In this document: positions 1 through 8,816 of the stretch, in pieces | How the letters are laid out: every line of letters begins with the position of its first letter | Position numbering within the stretch: position 1 is the first letter of the stretch | Notes under the pieces: generated by a model | What the model saw: only the letters and a program-made list of their open reading frames with translations | Told to the model about the DNA's origin: nothing | The model's database searches: none | Assembly: GCF_016009175.1 (NCBI RefSeq) | Contig: NZ_JADUCM010000021.1 | Span: forward strand, 1 to 64,000 | Source of the DNA: Pseudomonas alkylphenolica | GTDB lineage: Bacteria > Pseudomonadota > Gammaproteobacteria > Pseudomonadales > Pseudomonadaceae | Direction: 5' to 3' | DNA length: 64,000 bases | Program-made: the position numbers and the translations under genes

Positions 1-2214
1 GCGTGTAGGTGTAGGTGCCGTCGGCGGCCAGCACCAGGGTGCCGTAGGTGCCGGTGAAGGTGCCTGCGGTGATCGGGCCGCTGGCGATACGGTCAGCGCC
101 CTGGATGTCGTTGGTCAGCACGTTGCCGGTCAGGATCAGGTGCGCTTCGGTCGCGGTTATCGGGTTGATGTCGTTAACCGCTGTCGGCACATCATCGACA
201 ATGTTGATGTCCGCCGATGCCTTGGCCGTACTGCCGTCCTTGTCGACGGCTACCACTTCCAGGCTCTCAACCAAGGTGTTGGTGCCGTTGGCGTTCGGGT
301 GGGTTTCGGTGTTCAGCAAGGTGTAGCTGGCCGTCACCACACCAGTGACCGGGTCGAAACTGTGGATGGTCAGCAGGTTGCCAAATGGCGTTGTCCAGGG
401 GGTCGAGAAGTCGCTGACCACACCATTGCTGACGATGCTCATGCCACCGATGGTCAACGACTGCAGGCCATCCGGCGCTACCACGGTGAATGTGCCGCCC
501 GAGGTCAACGCCCCCTCGTTGGGGCTGCTGCCGTCGCTGAGGTTCTTCTCGTAGAACGTCAGCTCACCGCCGCAAATGTCCAGGCCGCGAATCACCACCG
601 GATCGTTGATATTGCTGACGTTGAATTTCAAGGTGGCGGTACTGGTGTCGCCATCGGCATCGTTGAGGGTATAGGTGAACACTTCGACGCCGTTACCGCC
701 GCCGTGCAGGTTGATGAAGTCCGGATCGCTGGTGTTCAGCGTGTAGGTGTAGGTGCCATCGGCAGCCAGTACCAGGGTGCCGTAGGTGCCGGTGAAGGTG
801 CCTGCGGTGATCGGGCCGCTGGCGATACGGTCAGCGCCCTGGATGTCGTTGGTCAGTACGTTGCCGGTCAGCACCAGGTGCGCTTCGGTGGCGGTAATCG
901 GGTTGACGTCGTTAACCGCCGTCGGCACGTCGTCAACGATGTTGACGTCCAGTGAGGCTGAGGCCGTGCTGCCATCGGTGTCCACCGCAACGACTTCAAG
1001 GCTTTCAACCAGGGTGTTGGTGCCATTGGCGTTCGGGTGGGTTTCGGTATGCACCAGGGTGTAGCTGCCAGTCACCACGCCGGTGATCGGATCGTAACTG
1101 TGAATCGTCAGGGTATTGCCCATCGGCGTCGTTGCGGTGAGCGGGAAGCCACTCGCGACCCCGTTGCTGACAATACTCAGGCCACCAATGGTCAACGATT
1201 GCAGGCCATCCGGGGCCACCACGGTGAAGGTCCCGCCCGAGGTCAGTGCCCCTTGGTTCGGGCTGCTGCCGTCGCTGAGGTTCTTCTCGTAGAACGTCAG
1301 CTCACCACCACAAAGGTCCAGGCCGTGGATCACCACCGGATCGTTGATATTGGTGACGTTGAATTTCAAGGTAGCGGTACTGGTATCGCCATCGGCATCG
1401 TTGAGGGTGTAAGTGAAAACCTCGATGCCGTTACCACCACCGTGCAGGTTGATGAAGTCCGGATCGCTGGTGTTCAGCGTGTAGGTGTAGGTGCCATCGG
1501 CAGCCAGTACCAGGGTGCCGTAGGTGCCGGTGAAGGTACCGGCGGTGATCGGGCCGCTGGCGATACGGTCGGCGCCTTGCACATCGTTGGTCAGCACGTT
1601 GCCGGTCAGGGTCAACTGCGCTTCGGTGGCGGTGACCGGGTTGGTGTCGTTAACGGCGGTCGGCAGGTCGTCGACGATGTTGACGTCAATGCTGCCGCTG
1701 GCCGTGCTGCCGTCGGTGTCTGTCGCCACCACCGTGAACTGCTCACCCAGGCTGTTGGCGCCTGCGCCGCTGGCATGCGCCTCGTTGTCCACCAGGGTGT
1801 AGGTGTAACTCACCACGCCGGTGCTGGCGTTGTAGCCAGTGATGGTCAGGGTGTTGCCGGCCGGGGTGACAACCGACTGCGGGAAGCCCACGGCGCTGCC
1901 GCCGCTGACCACGGTGATGCCACCCACGGTCAGGGTCTGCAGGCCATCCGGTGCAGTAACGGTGAAGCTGCCGCCCTGGGTCAGCGCCGAGGCATTCGGG
2001 TTGCTGCCGTCGCCGAGGTTTTTCTCGAAGACGGTCAGCGCCCCTCCCTCAACATTCAGGTTGCCGAGGGTTACCGGGTCGTTCAGGTTGTTGACGTTCA
2101 GTGTCAGGGTCGCGGTACTGGTATCACCATCAGCATCGTTGAGGGTGTACGTGAAGGTTTCGACGCCACTGCCGCCACCGTGCAGGTTGATGAAATCCGG
2201 ATCGCTGGTGTTCA
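1..2214 (-). repeat. Exact-period 738-bp tandem repeat inside the adhesin gene
   Basis: The same landmark (GCGTGTAGGTGTAGGTGCC on the plus strand, allowing one or two substitutions) recurs at 1, 739, 1477 and 2215, exactly 738 bp (246 codons) apart. Each unit encodes one 'NVLTNDIQGADRI...' VCBS segment and one 'VVAPDGLQSLTIGG...' segment. The two left-most copies look nearly identical over their first ~130 bases, while the copy nearest the N-terminus is more diverged. The array continues beyond the window. Confidence 0.93.
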
Positions 2215-3373
2215 GCGTGTAGGTGTAAGTGCCGTCGGCAGCCAGTACCAGGGTGCCGTAGGTGCCGGTGAAGGTGCCGGCGGTGATTGGACCCGTCGGA
2301 ATACGGTCGGCGCCCTGGATGTCGTTGGTCAGCACATTGCCGGTCAGGGTCAGCTGATTCTCGCTGGCCGTCAGCGGGTTGCTGTCTGCAATCGCCTGGG
2401 GCACATCATCGATGACCGTGATGTCCAGTGACCCACTGGCCACATCACCGTCGCTATCACTGACCAGTACGGGGATGCTTTCACTCAACCCGTTGGCACC
2501 GCCACCAGCAGGGTGCGTGTCAGCCCCCGTCAGGGTATAGCTGTAGCTGACCACGCCCGTGCTGACATCGTATCCGGTAATGGTCAGCGTATTACCCAGA
2601 CCGGTGGTGATGGACTGGCCGACACCGGTCACTACCCCCGCCGTCACGATGTTGATACCACCGACGTTGAGGTGGAACACACCATCCGGCGCTACCACGG
2701 TAAAGCTGCCGGATTGCGTCAGTGCCGCCGGATCACTGGCTGAGCCTGCCGCCAGATTGGCTTCGTTGAGCGACAGTTCGCCGCCATCCACGGTCAAGCC
2801 CGTAAGGCTTACCGGATTGTTCTCCTGCGGCGGCACCAGTGCCACCGGCGGCGCAACGTTGTTATTGAACTCGCCGACATCTATCGAGCGCAGTTCGGCA
2901 AAACCGTTGAAACCGGCTGTAGGGAAGCCAATGACCGGATCAACCCGGCCAGCCACTTCGCTAAGCATGACGAATGAATGGCCCCCGCCAACGCCACCTG
3001 CAGCACTACTGCCGCCAGGGCCTGCCGCTGTCGGGTCAGCCGCCTGGCTGGGGTCGACACCGGAGGCAATCGCTTGCTGGAGTTTTTCGACGTCGGTCAG
3101 TTGCGCTTCACTGGGGGTCAGCGCTTCTGGTGCATCGACATGTGGCGCATGATTGGCGAGCAACTGCGGCGACAGCGCCATGCTGCTGTCACGCCCCAGG
3201 GTCAATTCGCCACCGTTTTGCAGGTGAACTGCAACAGCGCCTGCAGCGCCTGTCTGCAGCTGCTCGCCCGCAAACAGCCGGTCACCTTCAACCAGCACCC
3301 GACGGGTGCCATCCTCGGCCACCGCGAACACCTGCCCGACGACTTTGCTGACGATACCGATTAATTTGGCCAT
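1..3373 (-). CDS. Giant LapA/MapA-class RTX adhesin, N-terminal part (runs off the left edge)
   Basis: About 1124 codons are visible from an ATG at 3373-3371, preceded by GGAG, and the frame stays open to base 1. The first ~115 residues (MAKLIGIVSKVVGQVF...) resemble the retention module of LapA-type biofilm adhesins, which plugs the outer-membrane channel. A TAAG motif at residues 115-118 (bases 3020-3031) matches the LapG protease site known in LapA. A short Gly/Ser/Ala linker follows, then from about residue 150 tandem VCBS / T1SS-143-like beta-sandwich repeats of 246 residues. The RTX repeats and type I secretion signal expected at the C-terminus lie outside the window. The divergent secretion operon at 3880-8807 is the natural exporter. 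It could be called MapA, LapA or LapF; the N-terminus alone does not settle which. Confidence 0.9.
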   Translation of the reverse strand, partial: MAKLIGIVSKVVGQVFAVAEDGTRRVLVEGDRLFAGEQLQTGAAGAVAVHLQNGGELTLGRDSSMALSPQLLANHAPHVDAPEALTPSEAQLTDVEKLQQAIASGVDPSQAADPTAAGPGGSSAAGGVGGGHSFVMLSEVAGRVDPVIGFPTAGFNGFAELRSIDVGEFNNNVAPPVALVPPQENNPVSLTGLTVDGGELSLNEANLAAGSASDPAALTQSGSFTVVAPDGVFHLNVGGINIVTAGVVTGVGQSITTGLGNTLTITGYDVSTGVVSYSYTLTGADTHPAGGGANGLSESIPVLVSDSDGDVASGSLDITVIDDVPQAIADSNPLTASENQLTLTGNVLTNDIQGADRIPTGPITAGTFTGTYGTLVLAADGTYTYTLNTSDPDFINLHGGGSGVETFTYTLNDADGDTSTATLTLNVNNLNDPVTLGNLNVEGGALTVFEKNLGDGSNPNASALTQGGSFTVTAPDGLQTLTVGGITVVSGGSAVGFPQSVVTPAGNTLTITGYNASTGVVSYTYTLVDNEAHASGAGANSLGEQFTVVATDTDGSTASGSIDVNIVDDLPTAVNDTNPVTATEAQLTLTGNVLTNDVQGADRIASGPITAGTFTGTYGTLVLAADGTYTYTLNTSDPDFINLHGGGNGIEVFTYTLNDADGDTSTATLKFNVTNINDPVVIHGLDLCGGELTFYEKNLSDGSSPNQGALTSGGTFTVVAPDGLQSLTIGGLSIVSNGVASGFPLTATTPMGNTLTIHSYDPITGVVTGSYTLVHTETHPNANGTNTLVESLEVVAVDTDGSTASASLDVNIVDDVPTAVNDVNPITATEAHLVLTGNVLTNDIQGADRIASGPITAGTFTGTYGTLVLAADGTYTYTLNTSDPDFINLHGGGNGVEVFTYTLNDADGDTSTATLKFNVSNINDPVVIRGLDICGGELTFYEKNLSDGSSPNEGALTSGGTFTVVAPDGLQSLTIGGMSIVSNGVVSDFSTPWTTPFGNLLTIHSFDPVTGVVTASYTLLNTETHPNANGTNTLVESLEVVAVDKDGSTAKASADINIVDDVPTAVNDINPITATEAHLILTGNVLTNDIQGADRIASGPITAGTFTGTYGTLVLAADGTYTYT

Positions 3374-3879
3374 GAGCGCTGCTCTCCACTGCGGAACGGT
3401 TTCGCAGGAAAGCGCGTTGAATCTCGCGTGGTCGCCCGTGATGACTGCTGCGGGCTGACACCTGGATGGCCTAGGTAAATTTCAACGAAATCATAACCTT
3501 GGTGAGGCCGATACCCAGTGAACGCGAAGAAGCTAGCTGGCTATTTGGCATGTGCCAAAAAAATGTCGCCAGTTACCACTCCTTCTCCATCCCCTCCGCT
3601 ACATCCATGCCCTTTGCTGCAACGACTTGTTGAACTTACTCCCAGGCCCGAAAAATGCACCCTAGCGCAGAATCGACGGACCGCCTGATATGAACAATGT
3701 CTTGGATTCCTTAGACCGCATAAGTTTTTTTTCGCATAACCGTTATGAAAAAATCTTCTTAGCTCTCCTTATAAATGTTCTTAGCTCTGTTGTTACAAGC
3801 CTGAAACGGTTTAGAGGCATAAAACCGTCAAAAATATGGCGACAGCGACACCTAATTAGAAATCAGGGAGAAGTACCCC
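3374..3879. promoter_or_regulatory. Divergent intergenic region between adhesin and its secretion operon
   Basis: 506 bp without a convincing gene, noticeably AT-richer than the surroundings, and it must hold the promoters of both the adhesin (leftward) and the tolC-like gene (rightward). It contains an inverted repeat TTTGGCA-N2-TGCCAAA at 3544-3559, a palindrome CATAAC-C-GTTATG at 3735-3747, and a phased direct repeat at 3756-3788 listed separately. Which regulators bind here is not shown by the sequence. Confidence 0.6.
3756..3788. promoter_or_regulatory. Phased direct repeat TTCTTAGCTCT x2
   Basis: TTCTTAGCTCT occurs at 3756-3766 and again at 3778-3788, 22 bp (two helical turns) apart, about 90-125 bp before the tolC-like start codon. 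TATAAA lies between the copies. The spacing fits a dimeric DNA-binding protein on one face of the helix; the identity of the protein is unknown. Confidence 0.4.
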
Positions 3880-5253
3880 ATGCGCGTTTTGACCCCCATC
3901 ACCAGTGCAATTCTTTTGGCCATGGCATGTGCCAATGCTCAGGCGATGTCGATTACGGAGGCTGTACAAAGCGCCGTGGACCAACATCCTGAAATCAACG
4001 CCAGCCGTAACAGCCGACTCTCGGCAGACGAAGACGTGAACGTTGCCAAGGGCGGTTGGTACCCTCGCGTCGACCTGGTTGCCGGTTACGGCCGGCAGAA
4101 ATCGGACAACACCAACACCCGCACTTTCGACCCCGATGGCACCCGTAACCACAACAAGGAAACACTGAACTACACCCAGTCGGACTTGCGCCTGCGGCAG
4201 ATGCTGTTTGATGGTTTCAATACACCTAACGAAGTCGGTCGCACCGAGGCTGTAGTGAACTCGCGCGCATACTTCACTCAGGCAACGGCCCAGACCGTCG
4301 CCCTGCGTGCAATCGAGGTTTATCTCGAGGTGCTCAAGCGTCGCGAATTGGTCACCCTGGCGAAAAACAACCTCCAGGCCCACCTGCGCGTCAACGACCA
4401 GATCGGCCTGCGTAGCGAACGCGGCGTAGGCAGTACCGCTGACCTTGACCAATCCACCGCCCGCCGCGCGCTGGCAGAGAACAACCTGTACACCGCCGAA
4501 GTCGACCTGGCCGATGCCGAAGCCAATTTCTACAGCGTCATCGGCCGCGTACCGGATGAGCTGGAAACCCCGAGCACGATCAAAGGCGAGATGCCGGCCA
4601 GCCTGCTCGATGCCCGCCAGGACATGCTCGAACATAACCCCTACCTGAAGTCGGCCCAGGCCGATGTGCAGGCGGCAGAACAGCAGTATGAAGTCGCCAA
4701 GTCGCCGTTCTATCCACGCCTGGATGCGGTGCTGGCCACCGGTGCCAACAACAACACAGCAGGCCAGGTCGGTCACGACAACAACGATTGGCAGGCCGGA
4801 GTAGAACTGAGCTACAACCTGTTCCGCGGCGGCAGCGACAAAGCCCGCTTGCAGTCGGACGCGCACAAAATCAACCAGGCCATGGATATCCGCAACAACG
4901 CCCTGCGTACCCTCAACGAGGACCTCGCATTGTCGTGGAACGCCATGACCAACGCCCGCAAGCAAACGCCTACTGCCCGCGAGTACGCAGACACCACCAC
5001 CCGTGTGCGCGCGGCTTACCAGGATCAGTTCGGCCTGGGTCAACGTACCCTGCTCGACCTGCTCGACAGCGAAAACGAGCTGTACAACGCCAACCGCCGC
5101 TACACCGAAGTGCGGTACGTCGAAGAGTTCTCCATGTACCGGGTGCTGGCGAACATGGGCGAGCTGCTGAACAAACAGCGCATCTCGCTGCCGCCTGAAG
5201 CCATCGCGCAAAGTGAAGTGAGGACCGACGCACGCTTGCCCGATATGCGTTAA
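3880..5253 (+). CDS. TolC-family outer-membrane channel of the adhesin type I secretion system (LapE/MapE-like)
   Basis: 457 residues, normal for TolC-like channels (420-480). A signal peptide ends near residue 22 (...MACANAQA). Two outer-membrane-efflux repeats follow (approximately residues 25-215 and 230-425) with long helical stretches. GGGAGAAG precedes the ATG. It starts a three-gene rightward run with the ABC exporter and HlyD adaptor, divergent from the adhesin, so it is most simply the outer-membrane part of that exporter. From memory, KT2440 lapE (PP_4519) sits beside the same aer/LysR/gbuA neighbours, so this may be the lapE orthologue itself. It may also serve other type I systems in the cell. 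Confidence 0.9.
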   Translation: MRVLTPITSAILLAMACANAQAMSITEAVQSAVDQHPEINASRNSRLSADEDVNVAKGGWYPRVDLVAGYGRQKSDNTNTRTFDPDGTRNHNKETLNYTQSDLRLRQMLFDGFNTPNEVGRTEAVVNSRAYFTQATAQTVALRAIEVYLEVLKRRELVTLAKNNLQAHLRVNDQIGLRSERGVGSTADLDQSTARRALAENNLYTAEVDLADAEANFYSVIGRVPDELETPSTIKGEMPASLLDARQDMLEHNPYLKSAQADVQAAEQQYEVAKSPFYPRLDAVLATGANNNTAGQVGHDNNDWQAGVELSYNLFRGGSDKARLQSDAHKINQAMDIRNNALRTLNEDLALSWNAMTNARKQTPTAREYADTTTRVRAAYQDQFGLGQRTLLDLLDSENELYNANRRYTEVRYVEEFSMYRVLANMGELLNKQRISLPPEAIAQSEVRTDARLPDMR

Positions 5254-5283
5254 CCCCCCGTCTCGCTGCAGGAGTAGGCCATT

Positions 5284-7440
5284 GTGACCAGCATGCAACC
5301 TGCGAGCTCGGCGGCGGATCCGCGCCTGAGTTTCGATGACCCGTTACTCGATGGCTTGCTGATTCTGTGCAAGCTGCACGGTTGCACCGTCAGCCGTGCC
5401 GGCCTGAGCGCCGGACTGCCGCTGGCCCTGCAGCGCCTGAGCCCGGACTTGCTCGCCAGGGCCGCAGCCCGGGCCGGCTTGCAGGCGCGGGTGTTGCGCA
5501 GGGACCTGGGCGCGATATCCGCCCTCAACCTGCCGGTGCTGTTGCTGCTCAAGGAAGGCCGCTGCGCCGTGTTGCGCCGCTGGGGCGAAGACGGCCGCGC
5601 GCTGATTCTGCCCAGCGAAGCCGAAGGTGGCGAGCAATGGGTCAGCCGCGAAGAACTGGCCGAGGCGTACAGCGGCGAAGCCCTGTTCGCCCGCCCCCGG
5701 CATGAACTGGAAGACTTGCGCACGCCGTTGATGCCACGGGTCAATGCCTGGTTTCGCGACACCCTGAAATTGTCCCGATGGCTCTACAGCGATGCGGTGC
5801 TGGCCAGCCTGCTGATCAACCTGCTGGGCCTGATGGTGCCGCTGTTCGTCATGCAGACTTATGACCGCGTGGTGCCCAACCAGGCCATCTCGACCCTGTG
5901 GGTACTGGTGATCGGCCTGCTGATCGGCACCCTGTTCGAATTGATTTTGCGCGTTGTACGCGCCCACCTGCTGGATCAGGCAGGGAAAAAGACCGACCTG
6001 ATTCTGTCTGCCACGTTGTTCGAGCGCATTACCGGCATGTCGATGAAAGCCCGGCCGGCGACCATCGGCGGCTTTGCGCAAAGCATCCATGACTTTCAAG
6101 GCCTGCGTGAATTCCTCACAGCGGTCACCCTTACCAGCGTCATTGACCTGCCGTTTGTAGTGTTGATGCTGCTGGTGATCGGGTTGCTCGGTGGCTGGCT
6201 GGTGGTGATCCCGCTGATCGCCTTCCCGCTCACCATCGTCTTTGCCCTGCTCATCCAGGTACGCCTGCGCGACACCGTGCAGAAAAGCCTGGCCCTGGGC
6301 GCTGTGCGCCAGGCCTTGCTGATCGAGACCCTCAGTGGCCTGGAAACCCTCAAGGCCTGCAGCGCCGAGAGCGAACGCCAGTACCAGTGGGAAAGTACCC
6401 ACGGCGCGCTGACCCGCCTCGACGCCCATGCGCGTAACCTGTCGGCCCTGGCCACCAACGGCACCTTGTTCATCCAGCAGTTCTGCGGCATGGCCACCAT
6501 CGTCGCCGGTGTCTACAGCATTATCGCCGGCAACCTCAGCGTCGGTGCCCTGGTCGCCAGCTACATGCTCGGCAGTCGCGTGCTTGCGCCGCTGGGGCAG
6601 ATCGCCGGGCTGATCACCCGCTACCAGCAGGCGCAACTGACCATGCGCAGCACCGACGCCCTGATGGCCCTGCCCCAGGAACGCCAGGCCGGCCAGCAAC
6701 CGCTGGAGCGCACCCAGTTGCAAGGCGGCCTGGAAGTCAGCCATGTCACGTTCCGCTATGCCGGGCAGAACGCCGCAGCGCTCAACAGCGTGAGCTTCAG
6801 CGTCAAGCCCGGCGAACGCATCGGCATCATTGGCCGCAGCGGCTCGGGCAAAAGTACCCTGGCACGTCTGCTGATGGGCTTTTATGCCCCGGATGAAGGA
6901 CAGATCCTGCTCGACAACCTCGACCTGCGCCAACTCGACATTGCCGACCTGCGCCATCAGATCGGCTATGTCGCCCACGACCTGCCGTTGCTGGCCGGCA
7001 GCCTGCGCGACAACCTCACCCTCGGCGCACGTTACGTCAGCGATGCACGCATGCTCGAGGTCGCCGAACTGACCGGCGTCAGCGAGCTGGCGCGCCAGCA
7101 CCCGCAAGGCTTCGACCGCCCGGTGGGCGAGCGCGGCCAGCTACTCTCCGGCGGCCAGCGGCAAACCGTGCTGCTGGCCCGGGCCATGCTGCTGGAGCCA
7201 CCGATCATGGTTCTCGACGAACCCACCAGCCACATGGACAACGCCAGCGAAGACCAGCTGCGCCAACGCCTGCATGGCTGGGTGCAGGGCAAGACGCTGT
7301 TGCTGGTCACCCACCGCACCTCCATGCTCAGCCTGGTTGATCGCCTGCTGGTGCTGGACAACGGCAAGGTCGTGGCCGACGGGCCCAAGGACGCGGTTAT
7401 CGATGCGCTACGCAAAGGCCGGGTTGGTTCAGCCATCTAA
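5284..7440 (+). CDS. Type I secretion ABC exporter with C39-like domain (LapB/MapB-like)
   Basis: 718 residues starting at a GTG with AGGAG nine bases upstream. Residues ~20-150 form a C39-peptidase-like domain without the catalytic Cys motif, as in non-cleaving RTX exporters. About residues 160-450 are the six-helix membrane domain, and ~475-718 the nucleotide-binding domain: Walker A GRSGSGKS near 517, signature LSGGQRQ near 621, Walker B MVLDEP near 642, H-loop VTHR. It should energise export of the adjacent adhesin through the inner membrane. It lies 30 bp after the channel gene and 11 bp before the adaptor gene, indicating one operon. Confidence 0.93.
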   Translation: MTSMQPASSAADPRLSFDDPLLDGLLILCKLHGCTVSRAGLSAGLPLALQRLSPDLLARAAARAGLQARVLRRDLGAISALNLPVLLLLKEGRCAVLRRWGEDGRALILPSEAEGGEQWVSREELAEAYSGEALFARPRHELEDLRTPLMPRVNAWFRDTLKLSRWLYSDAVLASLLINLLGLMVPLFVMQTYDRVVPNQAISTLWVLVIGLLIGTLFELILRVVRAHLLDQAGKKTDLILSATLFERITGMSMKARPATIGGFAQSIHDFQGLREFLTAVTLTSVIDLPFVVLMLLVIGLLGGWLVVIPLIAFPLTIVFALLIQVRLRDTVQKSLALGAVRQALLIETLSGLETLKACSAESERQYQWESTHGALTRLDAHARNLSALATNGTLFIQQFCGMATIVAGVYSIIAGNLSVGALVASYMLGSRVLAPLGQIAGLITRYQQAQLTMRSTDALMALPQERQAGQQPLERTQLQGGLEVSHVTFRYAGQNAAALNSVSFSVKPGERIGIIGRSGSGKSTLARLLMGFYAPDEGQILLDNLDLRQLDIADLRHQIGYVAHDLPLLAGSLRDNLTLGARYVSDARMLEVAELTGVSELARQHPQGFDRPVGERGQLLSGGQRQTVLLARAMLLEPPIMVLDEPTSHMDNASEDQLRQRLHGWVQGKTLLLVTHRTSMLSLVDRLLVLDNGKVVADGPKDAVIDALRKGRVGSAI

Positions 7441-7451
7441 GGGGTCCATGT

Positions 7452-8807
7452 ATGTCAGTCAGCCAAGGCTTGCGCAGCTACTTCCAGAGTTTCGGCAAAA
7501 CCGCCGAACGCGACTACATGCCGGACCTGGCCGGTGCGACCCTGCAGGACTCGCCGCGCCTGTCGCGCATCACCGTATGGCTGGCGGCAGCGTTGCTGCT
7601 GGTGGCGTTGCTCTGGGCCTGGTTTGCCGTGCTCGATGAAGTGACCATGGGTGAAGGCAAGGCCATTCCCTCGAGCAAGGTGCAAGTGATCCAGAACCTT
7701 GAGGGCGGCATTGTCACCGAGATTTTTGTCCGCGAAGGGCAAATGGTGAACAAGGGCGACACGTTGCTGCGCCTGGACGACACCCGCTTCAAGTCCAACA
7801 AGGGCGAAAGCGAGGCCGATCGTTATGCCCTCACCGCGCAGGTGGAACGCCTGTCGGCCGAGGCTGAAGGCCGTCCCTTCGAGATGTCGGAAGAAGTCCG
7901 CAGCAAGGCACCGCAAGTGGCCGAAGACGAACTGTCCCTCTACCAGTCGCGCCAGCGGCGCCTGACCAGCGAAAAACAGACGCTGAATGAACAACTGCGG
8001 CAAAAAACCCAGGAGCTGGCCGAGTTTCGCTCCAAGGCCGAGCAGTACCGCTCAGCCCTTGCCCTGCTCCAACAAGAGCTGAACATGTCGACGCCACTGG
8101 TCGGCACCGGTGCGATTTCGCCGGTTGAAATCCTGCGCCTCAAGCGCAGTACGGTGGAGGCACGTGGCTCGCTGAATGCCACCACCCTGGCCATTCCCCG
8201 CGCCGAAGCGGCAGTGGCAGAGATCAAGAGCAAGATTGAAGAGTCCGACGCCGGCTTTCGCTCGGAAGCGGCCAAGGAGCTCAACGAGAAACGCACCGAC
8301 CTGTCGAAGATCACCGCTTCCAGCATTGCCATCGATGACCGGGTGACCCGCACTACGGTGGTCTCGCCGGTGCACGGCATCATCAAGTTGCTCAAGGTCA
8401 ACACCATCGGTGGCGTGGTGCAGCCCGGCAGCGACCTGGTAGAGATCGTGCCCCTGGAGGACAACCTGCTGATCGAAGCCAAGGTGCGTCCGCAGGACGT
8501 TGCCTTCCTGCACCCGGGGCAGGCGGCGATGGTCAAGTTCAGCGCCTACGACTACACCATCTACGGCGGCCTGAAAGCCAAGCTGGAACTGATCAGCGCC
8601 GACACAGTGACTGACGACAAAGGCAATGCCTTCTACCTGATCCAGGTGCGTACCGACAAAAACCACCTGGGCGGCGACAACAAGCCATTGCTGATCATCC
8701 CCGGCATGACGGCCACGGTGGATATCATCACCGGCCACAAGAGCGTGCTCGATTACCTGCTCAAGCCGGTGCTCAAGGCACGCACCGAAGCGATGCGGGA
8801 GCGCTAG
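7452..8807 (+). CDS. HlyD-family membrane-fusion protein (LapC/MapC-like)
   Basis: 451 residues. A short cytoplasmic N-terminus is followed by one membrane anchor at about residues 37-59 (VWLAAALLLVALLWAWFAVL), a lipoyl/barrel-sandwich half (KVQVIQNLEGGIVTEIFVREG), a long coiled-coil hairpin (~residues 120-290, rich in Lys, Glu, Gln and Arg), the returning lipoyl half and a beta-barrel (TTVVSPVHGIIKLLKVNTIGG onward). This is the periplasmic adaptor joining the ABC exporter to the TolC-like channel. It is the last gene of the export operon; the stop is only 9 bp from the convergent DTW gene. Confidence 0.93.
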   Translation: MSVSQGLRSYFQSFGKTAERDYMPDLAGATLQDSPRLSRITVWLAAALLLVALLWAWFAVLDEVTMGEGKAIPSSKVQVIQNLEGGIVTEIFVREGQMVNKGDTLLRLDDTRFKSNKGESEADRYALTAQVERLSAEAEGRPFEMSEEVRSKAPQVAEDELSLYQSRQRRLTSEKQTLNEQLRQKTQELAEFRSKAEQYRSALALLQQELNMSTPLVGTGAISPVEILRLKRSTVEARGSLNATTLAIPRAEAAVAEIKSKIEESDAGFRSEAAKELNEKRTDLSKITASSIAIDDRVTRTTVVSPVHGIIKLLKVNTIGGVVQPGSDLVEIVPLEDNLLIEAKVRPQDVAFLHPGQAAMVKFSAYDYTIYGGLKAKLELISADTVTDDKGNAFYLIQVRTDKNHLGGDNKPLLIIPGMTATVDIITGHKSVLDYLLKPVLKARTEAMRER

Positions 8808-8816
8808 GGCAACGAA

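Noticed and set aside
1..2214. Regular repeats considered as a CRISPR or satellite array
   Set aside because: The 738-bp period is a multiple of three, in frame, and encodes a VCBS-type protein repeat.
1037..2431. 464-codon open frame on the plus strand inside the adhesin
   Set aside because: Antisense to the repeats with no ribosome site; its own internal repetition simply mirrors the 738-bp units of the adhesin.
3544..3559. Inverted repeat TTTGGCA-N2-TGCCAAA considered as a sigma-54 promoter
   Set aside because: GG and GC are not 12 bp apart on either strand; kept only as an unassigned inverted repeat.
3690..3992. 100-codon plus-strand ORF in the adhesin/tolC gap
   Set aside because: It runs over the start of the TolC-like gene in another frame, has no ribosome site, and its C-terminal half is shadow sequence.
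3856..5298. 480-codon minus-strand frame opposite the TolC-like gene
   Set aside because: No start signal or family resemblance; the TolC-like frame has a signal peptide and clear homology.
5344..7107. 587-codon minus-strand frame opposite the ABC exporter
   Set aside because: Gln/Ala/His-rich shadow composition; the ABC motifs are on the plus strand.
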